This document shows positions 54,882 through 64,000 of a DNA stretch of 64,000 bases, in pieces; position 1 is the first letter of the stretch; each line of letters begins with the position of its first letter. The stretch is from assembly GCA_016748015.1 (NCBI GenBank), contig JAAOMT010000200.1, forward strand, positions 370,984 to 434,983, read 5' to 3'. Made by a program: the position numbers and the translations under genes. The stretch is from Geosiphon pyriformis (Eukaryota > Glomeromycota > Glomeromycetes > Archaeosporales > Geosiphonaceae). The notes under the pieces were generated by a model. That model was not told the origin of the DNA and searched no databases. It worked only from the letters and a program-made list of their open reading frames with translations.

Positions 54882-55568
54882 CTAATTGGAAGTTGATCCA
54901 AGTGCTATAAATGTTTCAATGATGGGTTTTTTTTCTTTCAGTTCGAATTTAAAAGCCGAGGCTTTTTCGGAATGTTTGTTAAATGTACTACAAGTGGCAG
55001 GTACCCAGGCATGTTGTCCTTGGTATGAGATTGTCAACTCTTGTGTCTTCCAATTCAGATTAGCATTGGCTTTTTGGAGCCAATCATTTCTGACAAGAGC
55101 TTGGTATTGGAAAACATCCATGATTAGAACTTTGACTGGAATGGTAATTCTGTCAATTGTAAATGGGAAGTTGTCAATTTTTCCTATTGGAGTCTTTTTC
55201 ATGCCATCAGCAGTGACAATGATTGTCTGAGCTGATCAGTCAATGTTCCTTTTTAGCTGCTGCATTAATTGATATGTGATGATGGTTCCAGTGGATCTAC
55301 TGTTTAAGATCAAGCAAATTGGCTTTTTTTCTGCTTCAGCTTCTGTGTACATTGCAGTGATGGCTTTTTGCTTGTTAGCCACTGCATTGCTAAGCAAGAA
55401 TGGTGATTCATTTGCTTCAAATTCGAAAGGGAATATATCTGAAAGGTTGGCGTTTTCAGCAATTCTGGCTGGTGGAATTGTGGTAAGAGTATAGGAAAAG
55501 TTTTGTTGTTGTGCTGCAGCTCTACCTTCTGAGAGTGCAGTATGGTGAAAATCCTGTTCTTCTGGCAT
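54882..55568 (-). pseudogene. Protease of E3 pol
   Basis: ICLILNSRSTGTIITYQLMQ holds the catalytic loop with NSR in place of DSG. TADGMKKTPIGKIDNFPFTI and IMDVFQYQALVRNDWLQKAN follow as in E1. A TGA near 55233 and a TAG near 54893 break the frame. Apart from the catalytic residues the fold is well kept, so the mutation is recent. Confidence 0.85.
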
Positions 55569-55599
55569 TGTAAGATAACTAGATTGAGTATGATAGTGG

Positions 55600-57336
55600 T
55601 TGGGTCTTGGTTGAGCTAAATTTTAGAGAACCAATTGGTTGTTCGAATTGATTCTATTGTTGTTTACTTGGTATTGGTTTTGTGATATAAACTGATTTTG
55701 TGAAATCAATTTTCGAGCAAGCACTTGATAATATTGTGTGGTAGTTGTTGGTATTGCTGTTGGGTTGGCTGTGGGGTGGGCTGATAATAGTTACTTTGGT
55801 ATTGGGGTCTTGGTGGATAGTAAGCTGGTGGTGGTGGTTGATAATAAGATTGCTATGGTGAAGGGTAACATTGATTACTCCTATTTTGTTGGTCTTGTTG
55901 TAGCTTTCTGCAATCTTTTTTCCAGTGGCCAAGAATTCCACAGTAATGGCAATTTTGAAACTGGTTATTAGAAAATGATGCAAAGTTGTTTTGATTTTGT
56001 CTTTAAGGTGGTTGATATCTTTGGGATTGCTGTTGTTGTTGGTTGGTAAAATAGTTTTCAACTTTCTTGGTTAATTGGTCAATCTTTTCTTCAGCTGCTG
56101 AGCTAGTTTTTCCAATAGCCAGGTTAATAAGTTTGGTACAGTTGGCTTTTTCTATGGTCATTTCATAGTTTTTTGTCTGTTGAATAGCAGTGGCTAAATC
56201 TTCTGATGCATGTGAGCAAACTTTCTTAATAAGTTTGTCTTTTAGTCCAGCAATGAATTGATTCAAGATTTGTGCATTGGAGTAGTATTCATTGGTTTCC
56301 AATTGTCAAATTCTTCTAAGCAGTTTGTTGAATTTTCCAAAATAGGTCATAACTGATTCACTTGGTTCTTGCTTGATATTTTGGAACCAATTTCAAAGGG
56401 TGATGAAAGTGTTATTGTCAGTGAACTGTTCTAGAAAAGCAGTTTTGAATGCTTCCCAGTGTTCTGGTGGGGCTTTCAAGTTTTTAAACCATTTACCAGC
56501 CATTTTTTGTAAGAAGTATGGAATTGCTTTTAACATTCTGGCAGCATTCCAGCCATTTGCATCTTCTGCTTTTAAGACTTTGTCAAACCATTCTTGAGGA
56601 CTGGTTTCACTGTCTTTTCTTGTGAACTCAGGGATTTTTGCGATATATGTGGAGGCCATTTCTTCTTCGTTTTCTGAGTTTTCTGTTTCTTGTTCTGATT
56701 TGGTCTCTTTACTTCAATTTTTTGCTAAGTAGTCAATAAGATTTGTGCTGGTTAATATTGGTTTCTGTTGTTAAATAAGGCTTTTGAGTGACTGAAAATC
56801 TTCTATTCTTGAAAACTGAATAAGTGGTAAGCTTGGTGTTTGTGGTTGAGCAAGTAAAGTTGGAAATGGTGTAATTGAGAGTGGTAATTTAAAGCTGGTT
56901 CCTTGTTCTAGAGTTTGTAAATATTTGGCAGTGGTTTTAAGTGTATTGGGAGTAGTTCTGAATTTTTGTTTCCTTTTTTCTTTTTTTTCTTCTGTTTCCG
57001 ATTCAAAACCAAGAGAAAATTTCTGTTCTACTGGGTAATTCTCTTCACAATACTGAATAATATTGAAGTTGAGTTCTTTGAAATATGTTTCAAGTGTTTG
57101 ACTGTTAAATCCTGAGTGTTTAGATAAGAGTGATGTACTAAGCTTTTATATAAGTTGTGTCTAACTTCTGAAATGTTGTAGTCTCCAAAAAGATAATTGT
57201 TGATGTAATTTTCAATGTACTGGTAAAGTGTTTTCTTGAATGTTTCAATTCCGTTTGGGATGTTAAATCTCTGCTTGCAGTGGGTGTAGATTGACTGATA
57301 ATACTCTAGAGTTGTTGCATCTAATGTGGTTGTCAC
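55600..57336 (-). pseudogene. gag of E3
   Basis: Starts at ATG 57336 (MTTTLDATTLEYYQSIY). A frameshift near 57060 leads into a Pro/Thr-rich spacer, then the capsid-like core from 56659 (MASTYIAKIPEFTRKDSE, AIPYFLQKMAGKWFKNLKAP). The coiled helical part at 56003-56302 is followed by a Gln-rich stretch and the knuckle CHYCGILGHWKKDC near 55930. TGA near 56393 and 56306 and TAA near 56800 are the stops. Packaging and capsid roles are assumed from the family. Confidence 0.88.
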
Positions 57337-57360
57337 TTTAAAGTTGTTTTTATTGTGTTG

Positions 57361-57381
57361 TTTCTATGGGAGAGCACCAAA
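57361..57381 (-). other. Primer binding site of E3
   Basis: The minus strand reads TTTGGTGCTCTCCCATAGA right after the LTR, sharing TTTGGTGCTC with E1 and E2. Confidence 0.8.
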
Positions 57382-57695
57382 TATTACTGGAGGTTTTTGG
57401 TCTCTTCTTAGCTCTTGTATGTTTGTTGTAATGCTGTTAATTCACAATTATGGGAAGTGTTTGAACCTTTAATAACTGAATTTATCTTTAAATTATCTCT
57501 TATAATTTGAACTGCTGGGCTTATAAGTAAAATGGCCAATTTTGTGTCAGTTGCTTTGTGTAGTTACGTTGTAGTAAATGTCAACTCTTTCCCAGGAATT
57601 GCTCATCTGGAAGCTCACTAAAATGTGTAGTTACTTTGCTGTAAAAGTCAACTCTTCTACAGGAATCTTGTCTGTAGGCTACCCTAATAATTATA

Positions 57696-57729
<34 letters not shown>

Positions 57730-58340
57730 TAAAAGAAATGTTTTCTATCCAGGCCTGGAGTCACTAACAGTTTACTGAAATTGGTAGCTAATCAATTTCA
57801 AAATGTTAGTTGGGTTTTGAGGATTTTCTAAGTGCAATAATTAAAGAATTTGGTTTTTTGAATTATTTGATATTTATTTCTTTTTTGTGTGTATAGGAAC
57901 AGTTCTAAGAGGTAAATCTAAAGTAAGATATATTTTCTCGAAAAGAGAAGCTTTTTTTTATACAACTTGTCGTAACACTATTCTATGAACTTGAACTTTG
58001 TTTTTTTTTACAATTTTGCTAAACTAAAGATACATTTCAGTGAACTACAAGTTATTTCTGTGAACTATTAGATATTTCGGTAAACTATCAATTATTTTGG
58101 CAAATTTCTACAAATTTTGGCAAACTTTTGAATGTTACATATTTCAGGGTATTGCATGATTGATTATTGTACTTAGGTTACATTTGTGTTATGTACAAAT
58201 TGGGTTATTAATTAAATAATAATTTCGGACATTTTGCTAATGTAATAAGTGATAATTTGAAATGATAATATGCTAATTAATAATAAGATTTATAAGGGTA
58301 ATTTCATGCTAAACAATATCTCTAATTTTGTCTGGTAACA
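57382..58340 (-). repeat. 5' LTR of E3 (family C)
   Basis: About 959 bp, from TATTACTGG (first TG now TA) to TAACA at 58336-58340. A 30-base A run at 57698-57727 replaces the mixed A/T stretch of the 3' LTR; other differences are scattered transitions. The 20-bp array is at about 58011-58131. Confidence 0.92.
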
Positions 58341-58926
58341 TCTTCTAATAAGCTATTCTTAAATTTTACTCTTATTTCCAGATCTTTTATTAAGCTATTT
58401 TTGATATTAAATACTCAGTATTTAATCCTTTTAATTAATTAATAAACAACAAAAAAATAAAATAAAAAAAAAATAAAAAAAAATAAGAAATTAATATTCT
58501 ATTAATAGTTATAATTAAAAGCTATTGATCTAGTATAGTTAAATATTGAATTTTATTAACATAAAGTATTGATAAAATAAAATAAATTAATATTTCTTCA
58601 ATTAAATAATAATAACATGAATTTGATGATAATGAATGATTTTATTAATATTGAAATAATTTTATTTTAAGTTATAAAAAACTATTTTTTAAAGAAAAAA
58701 TTTTGGTTTAAATTAATTTGAACTCTATTGAATTCTTCTAAATACTTTTTTTGCTTTTAATATTTTTACTATATATATATAATTTATGTTATACAAAATT
58801 CTTGGAAATTCTGCAATTCTTTAAAAAAATCTTAGAATTCTCCATTTTATTATGCCTATTTTTGATTGGCTATTTTACTTATTATTATAATTCTTAATTT
58901 TTATAAGTAATATTATTTTTTTCTTT
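58341..58926 (-). repeat. 3' LTR of pol-deleted copy 2, right piece, with polypurine tract
   Basis: LTR sequence resumes after E3 with the duplicated TCTT and ends at 58915. The adjoining T-rich run 58916-58926 is, on the minus strand, the polypurine tract AAAGAAAAAAA. Confidence 0.8.
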
Positions 58927-60759
58927 AATATTAAGCTCTATTGAGATTTTTTACATCTTTTAAATCTATATTAGTATGCATATAAGGTTCTAATCTAATA
59001 GCAGTTTTTTTGGATATTTGAAATTAAACTCTGTATTGGTATTATACATGTATTTTGACATAATATTTTTATTTTTATTACTAAACTATTTTAATTCCTG
59101 TTTCTGTAAAAAATCTGGAAATATAATATATTGTTTAAAGTTTTTATTAAAGTTTGAATTATTGTTATTGTTATTGCTATTGTGAACAGAATTGGAATCA
59201 TTGTTGTTATTATTATTAGAGTTTGAATTGGGATTAAATTTTGATTCCAATTATAAAGTACAACTGCTAATTGGTTCTTTTTCTTTGAGAATTAAATAAA
59301 TTATATGTGGTAATAGATTGTAAATGAAGTTATAATTATTACAATATTTAAAGTCATTAAAGATTAGACAATATTTATAGAGTTTAATGTTTAATTATAC
59401 TAAACACTACTCTTGTTCTTCTTAAATAAGTATTAGATCTTGGTAATAGAGTGGTTTTTTTCTTGGTCTCAACAAGTATAAAATGTGCCAACTATTATTT
59501 GTTTTTTTTGTGAAAATGGTAATTTTTAGTTTGTCCTTTTTTTTTTTTTTCTCTGGTTATTTCAAAAGAGTATTGATAATAGTTCATTGTAATTGTTTTT
59601 AACTTATAAGACTTAATAGACTTTCCAAATAGGTTTTTTTTTCCAAACTCAATTAGTAATAATTAGATAATAATGTTTGTTTTGAAGTAGTCACAAATAA
59701 CAGATATCTTAGTTTGTTAATTATCTTAACTAAATTGTAACTTCTAAGTATTTTAGTTGAGCATAGCATTGGTTTTGAACAACCAGTTATTACTAATAAA
59801 AACTTAATACTATATGGCTTCTATAACAAAAATTTTAATAAGTATAATAATACTATTGACTTTAAAAGAAAAGTTATCAATTTTGCTAATAGAAGTCTTG
59901 GTTGTTCTATCAGCTATAATAGATTTGGTATTAAGAGTAGCTCTATTGAAAAGAGGCATTATTGAAGATCATTTTAATTCAAAAGAAAAAATAGTTGCAA
60001 GTGACTTGTCTTTAGTAATTATTGCTGGTGAAATATTGTTAATAAGTAGTATTAAATTGGTTTCCAAGTTGTTAAATAAGTTGTTTTCTGGAGTAACTAA
60101 GAGACTTAAATAGTTCTGAAAATTCAGGTTTTGGGTGTATTCACTTTTTGAATTCTACTGACATAATTCTGATAACTGGTTTAATAAATTGGAGATTGGT
60201 TAATATATTATTATTGCCAATCTTCAATTCTGTTGAGTGTATATAATTCTTGGTTTTTAATTTCTAGTTGTTATTTGAATTAAATTTTGTGGCAGTATTT
60301 AAATTGGTTGGAGTTGATAAATTATTTGTGGCTCTAGTTAATAGATTACTGGCATTGAAGTTTAATAAACTGAAGGTATATATATTGGTTGTTATATTAT
60401 TAATACATAATAAGATTAGTATAATTCTAATAATAAATGGTTGGCATAGTTCTAGATTTGAAATCTGTAATTAAGATTTTAATATTGATTTTCTAATTGT
60501 TGGTTATTAAATCTAAAGCAGCAATCTGCTTTTAGATAATCTTGTTTATCACAATGGTAATAATTATATATTTTTTATTGTCATAATTGATTTGCTAATA
60601 ATAAATACAATTAATTTTGGAAATAATTAAAGTTTTCTTAATTGTTGTAACATTGTGGAGGCTAATAATTTGTTTGATTACTAGCTAAGTATCTCTCTAA
60701 TTTTTGGTTAATGTTGATGTTAGTTTTCTGTTGGATTAAATTTTACAAAAAGCACCAAA
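58927..60759 (-). pseudogene. Internal coding remnant of pol-deleted copy 2
   Basis: Read on the minus strand from the primer site (60743-60759): gag C-terminus with a degenerate knuckle (YHCDKQDYLKADC), then a protease remnant. In the protease the catalytic loop is deleted (FNRATLNTKSIIADRT joins both sides), but KIDNFSFKVNSIIILIKIF remains. The third Cys cluster, the Asn-rich leader (about 59155-59235) and the dUTPase start (TEFNFKYPKKTAIRLEP) follow. It then jumps after NIDL to VKNLNRA at the element end. The junction is the same as in the copy at 42999-44770. Confidence 0.75.
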
Positions 60760-61541
60760 TGTTACAGATAATTATTTGAAGTATTAAAACAAATAACAAA
60801 TTCATAACTTGGTGTTTAATAGCTGATAATATTAGTAATTTCTAAAGATTTTAGAGTCTGAAAGTTTTGGTTAAGTTCTTTGTATAATGGATAAAAATTT
60901 AATTGATAATTTCTTCTGTAAATTTTTTTTAGTATAATGGTTAGTTTATTTTGATAGTTGTATCCTTTTAATAAGCTATCTTTAAATTTTTACTCTTATT
61001 CTTGGGTTTTTTACCAGACTATTTTTAATATCAAATACTTAGTACTTAATTTTTTTAATCAATTAATAAACAACAAAAAAACGAAACAAAAAAAAAATAA
61101 AAAAAATAAGAAATTAGTATTCTATTAATAGCTATAATCAAGAGCTATTGGTTCAGTGTGATTAAATATTAAGTTTTATTAACATTAAGTGTTAATAGAA
61201 TAAAATAGATTAATATTTTTTTAATTAAGTAACAATAACATGGATTTAATGATAATAAATAATTTTATTAATATGAGAATAATTCCACTTCAAGTTATAG
61301 AAAACTATTTTTTAAAGAAAAAGATATTGTTCTAAATTAATTTAAACTCTATTGAATTTTTTTGGAATTACTTTTTTTGCTTTTAATACTTTTATTATAT
61401 ATATATAATTTATGTTATACAAGATTTTTAGAAATTTTGTAATTTTTCAAGAGAATCCTAGAATTTTCCATTTTACTATGCCTATTTCTGATTGGTTATT
61501 TTACTTATTATTATAATTCCTAATTTCTATAAGAAATAGCA
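60760..61541 (-). repeat. 5' LTR of pol-deleted copy 2 (family B')
   Basis: 782 bp, TGTTACAGATAATT to AAATAGCA, preceded by the primer site AGCACCAAA. Its partner is the split 3' LTR at 48323-48533/58341-58915. Confidence 0.82.
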
Positions 61542-62035
61542 CTTAATTTTTTAATTAATTAATAAACAACAAAAAAAACAAATAAAAAATTAGTATTTTA
61601 TTAATAGCTGTGATTAAAAGCTATTGGTTCAGTATAATTAAATATTGAATTTTATTAACAAAAATTATTAATAATACAGAAGTAATTAATATTTTTTAAT
61701 CAAATAGTGACAATATAAATTAAATAGTAATGGATATTTTTATTTATATAGATATAATTTCACTTTAAGTTATAGAAAACTATCTTTTAAAGAGAGAAAT
61801 ATTAGATAATTACTTATTGTTAGCTACTGTTTTGAATGTTTTTTTCTGCTTTTAATACTCTTATTATATATACATAATTTGTGTTATATAAGATTTTTTG
61901 AAATTTTTTAATCTTTTTAAAAAGAATTTTGGAATTTTGCAATTTTTTAAAAAGAATTCTGGAATTTTTTTTTTATTATACTTCTTTTTTATTGGCTATT
62001 TTTTTATCTATTATGATTTCTATTTCTATGAATAA
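61542..62035 (-). repeat. Old B'-type LTR, right fragment
   Basis: Continues the LTR fragment 48085-48322 (CTTAATTTTTTAATTAATTA, then the same order of blocks as 61070-61541). Together about 730 bp, in minus orientation. Confidence 0.68.
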
Positions 62036-62990
62036 TAATAGTTTTAGAAAAAAGACATAAGTTTTTATATTGGACTTAAATAGTAATTATTAGTAGTAGT
62101 CATGAATTTAAAAAATAAAAAAAACAGCATTTACTATCAAAAAAATGAACTTTGAATTTGATATTATGTCTTTTGGTTTAACTAATATTTCAGCCATCTT
62201 CTAATAATTAATAAAAATTGTTTGCATTAGATTACTATTAAAATTAATAATAGTTTACTTAAATAATACCAATGTGTTTTTTAAAATATTTGATAATTAT
62301 CTCTACTATCTTTAATAAGTATTTAAAAGATTAAGATAAGCAAAATTAAAATTAAATGCTTCAAAATGTTTTTTTAAAAAAACAGAACTCAAGTTTTTTT
62401 GACATGTTATTAACAAAAATAGTATTAAAACAAATCCAAATAAGATTAAAATAGTTAAGAATTTTCCAATACCAATTAATCTTATTGAACTCTAATTATT
62501 TTTGAGATTTGCTAAATACTATTAATGTTTTATTTACAATTTTTCTAAGTTGGTTCAATTACTTTACTAGCTCTTAGCCAAGAACACTAAATATAAATAA
62601 ACAAAAAAACAACAAAAAACTTTTGATACATTAAAAAAAAAACTTATTCAAACTTTAGTATTAATTTATTTAAATTACAACAAGCTATTTATTATTATTA
62701 CTAATATATCTAACCAAACATTAAAAGCTATGCTATTACAAAAAAAATCAAATAAATAGAAATATCTAATAGTATATATTAGCCAAAATTTAAATCCAGC
62801 TAAAAAAAACTATAGAATTCTAGTATTAAAACATTTAGCTATTTATTAGACTATTATTAAATAGAAAAAATATTTAAGTTAGAAATTTAATATTTACATA
62901 AATCACAAAGGGTTAACAATAATTCAAAAGCAAAAATTTGCAAATAATTAATGTATCAAATAAAAAATAGAACTATTACTATTTTAATCA
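62036..62990 (+). pseudogene. RT and RNase H fragment of an E2-like element
   Basis: Strongly decayed, but alignable with 38930-39860 of E2: FEFDIMSFGLTNISAIF, VYLNNTNVFFKIFDNYL (catalytic Asp lost), CFFKKTELKFF, and RNase H remains (LFIIITNISNQTLKAMLLQK, TFKHLAIY-like). It has no LTR; it begins beside the old LTR and ends where E5 starts in the opposite orientation. Confidence 0.75.
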
Positions 62991-64000
62991 TTCTGTTTGT
63001 AGATAGTTTGTAATGTTATGTTAACATATTTACACAGTTGTGGAAAGTCTGAAATGGCGTTTGGTGGTTGGTTTTTAATTTTGGTGGTTAAATATTCAAT
63101 GGTGGTTCTTTCTGATATCTCAATAATATCTCTTGTATTATTGTAGATAAAAATTTTGATGTGACTGTAATTCTTGGCTGGTATGTATAGATTGATTAAT
63201 CCAATTTTTCTTGATTCATAAAGTGTTGCTTCTGCTTCAAAAATCTGAATCTGATCTTTTACTTTTCTCTCTATGACTAATATGTACTAGTTATATAGTG
63301 GAATGGAAATTGATTAATGGATGAAGATAATTTCTTTATTGTTAACAATTTTTTTTTTGCCATATTGACTAGTACATCTATTTTACCTGTGGATCCAAAT
63401 TCCTGTATCTCTCTTGCTGTTATCTTTAATTTTTCTTGGTTTCTCACTGATACTAATTGAGCTATTTTAACCAAAGATAGGAATATTGCCTGTGCTATCT
63501 TTTCATTTGGCTCTATGATATAGGCCTTTTCTGAGTCATTTTGTAGCATTGCAATAATATTTCCTACATATTCTGCATTAATTATTTCTTCTCTGATATT
63601 AATCTCTTTTTTTGCTAAACTACTTCTGGATGCTAACTGAACTATTGTTGTTACTAAAATTTCTAATGCTATTTTCAAATCAATGTATGTGTACAAATAT
63701 GGTTCTAATTTGATGGTTTCTTTTTCTGAATATCTCAGATCAAACCCTACATCAGTATTATGTACTTATTCTAATATAATACCTTCATTATTATTACTGA
63801 ACTATTTAAGTTTCTGCTTCTTAGAGAGATTAGAAAGCACAATATATTGTTCTAGATTTGAATTGAAGTTCAAATCATTTCCATTTCCATTTTGAACAGA
63901 GCTGGAACTGTTGTTATTATCATTATCATTATTGGAGTTTGAATCAGAATGGAATGTTGATTCTGATTCTGATGCACAGCTGCTAATTGGTTCTTCCTTC
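62991..64000 (-). mobile_element. E5, part of a dUTPase-bearing Ty3-like element
   Basis: Minus-strand fragment that enters from the right edge and ends near 62991. It covers the Asn/Ser-rich leader (63890-63950), the dUTPase and the linker toward the RT (INLYIPAKNYSHIKIFIY). RT and everything after are missing. Its leader and sequence place it with E2 rather than E1 or E3, but it has far fewer stops than E2. Confidence 0.82.
63277..63790 (-). pseudogene. dUTPase domain of E5
   Basis: Open over 63277-63696 and extending upstream in the same frame through a couple of stops. Motifs: I VGFDLRYSEKET, II SRSSLAKKEIN, III EIINAEYVGNI (Asp changed to Asn), IV NEKIAQAIFLSL, V REIQEFGSTGKID. Only the motif III Asp departs strongly from the family, so this copy may lack activity. 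It supports the dUTPase as a standing part of the E2-type pol. Confidence 0.88.

Larger units (their letters stand above)
48534..58340 (-). mobile_element. E3, best-preserved Ty3-like LTR retrotransposon
   Basis: Complete minus-strand element: 5' LTR 57382-58340, primer site 57361-57381, gag, protease, Cys-rich region, dUTPase, RT, RNase H, integrase, third ORF, polypurine tract 49519-49530, 3' LTR 48534-49515. It is flanked by the 4-bp direct repeat TCTT (48530-48533 and 58341-58344) inside another LTR. The LTRs are very similar by eye (roughly 95%). RT and integrase catalytic motifs are intact; the protease is mutated. Several stops, most of them TGA, and a few frameshifts break the polyprotein. 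Confidence 0.95.
48323..61541 (-). mobile_element. Pol-deleted Ty3-like element, copy 2 (contains nested E3)
   Basis: A minus-strand element with 5' LTR 60760-61541, primer site 60743-60759, internal part 58927-60742, polypurine tract 58916-58926 and 3' LTR 58341-58915 plus 48323-48533. Its 3' LTR is split by E3. The two LTR pieces (211 plus 575 bases, minus the 4-bp duplication) sum to 782, the same length as the 5' LTR, which confirms the reading. The element has gag and partial protease sequence but lacks most of pol. Confidence 0.82.

Noticed and set aside
57578-57778. Short open frame containing a poly-Lys run
   Set aside because: It is created by the 30-base A run in the 5' LTR of E3 and is absent from the 3' LTR copy.
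1-64000. TGA read as Trp because the DNA comes from a code-4 endobacterium of AM fungi (Mollicutes-related)
   Set aside because: All elements are eukaryotic LINEs, Ty3-like and pogo-type elements; TGA also serves as a stop in two ATGA overlaps and replaces Arg at several sites.

Overview
This 64 kb window looks like a transposon-packed block of an AT-rich fungal nuclear genome, most likely an arbuscular mycorrhizal fungus (Glomeromycotina). Two things support that guess. The LINE proteins match, from memory, families that are very abundant in Rhizophagus-type genomes. The window also holds long TE-only stretches with very high A+T. I found no convincing host gene, rRNA, tRNA or CRISPR array; almost all recognisable sequence belongs to mobile elements, most of them dead.

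Layout. (1) 1-8865, minus strand: a Ty3-like LTR retrotransposon (E1) with its 5' LTR at 7782-8865; its 3' end lies off the left edge. (2) 8866-15706, plus: a fairly complete LINE (LINE1) with ORF1, APE-type endonuclease, RT, RNase H and a poly(A) tail. (3) about 15760-26837, plus: a second, more decayed LINE (LINE2), split at 20455-24721 by a pogo/Tigger-type DNA transposon that carries a second, divergently oriented coding remnant. (4) 27020-29800: a 5'-truncated LINE (LINE3, plus) tail-to-tail with an ORF1-only LINE derivative (LINE4, minus). (5) 30220-31412: remains of another LINE (LINE5). (6) 31413-45678, plus: a mosaic of LTR, gag fragment, LTR, decayed Ty3-like element (E2), LTR, pol-deleted element and LTR, with a solo LTR of the E1 family inserted at 43224-44226. 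(7) 45679-48084, plus: pol remains of an E3-like element (E4). (8) 48085-62035, minus: three nested layers. An old LTR is split by a pol-deleted element (48323-61541), whose 3' LTR is in turn split by E3 (48534-58340), the best-preserved LTR retrotransposon here. (9) 62036-62990, plus: an RT/RNase H fragment. (10) 62991-64000, minus: part of another dUTPase-bearing element (E5).

How the genes fit together. The Ty3-like elements share an unusual order: gag with a CCHC knuckle, aspartic protease, a Cys-rich zinc-binding region, a trimeric-type dUTPase domain, RT, RNase H, integrase, then a separate third ORF before the 3' LTR. The dUTPase is recognisable in E1, E2, E3 and E5. The third ORF is seen in E1, E2 and E3. 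Pol-deleted derivatives with the same deletion occur twice and would depend on such elements in trans. In LINE1 the ORF1 stop and ORF2 start overlap as ATGA, and the E1 pol/third-ORF junction has the same form. Most damage is C-to-T or G-to-A, which removes catalytic acids and turns Trp, Arg and Gln codons into stops.

Limits: all alignments were made by eye, boundaries are accurate to a few bases only where terminal repeats are described, and family names rest on motifs and memory rather than searches.
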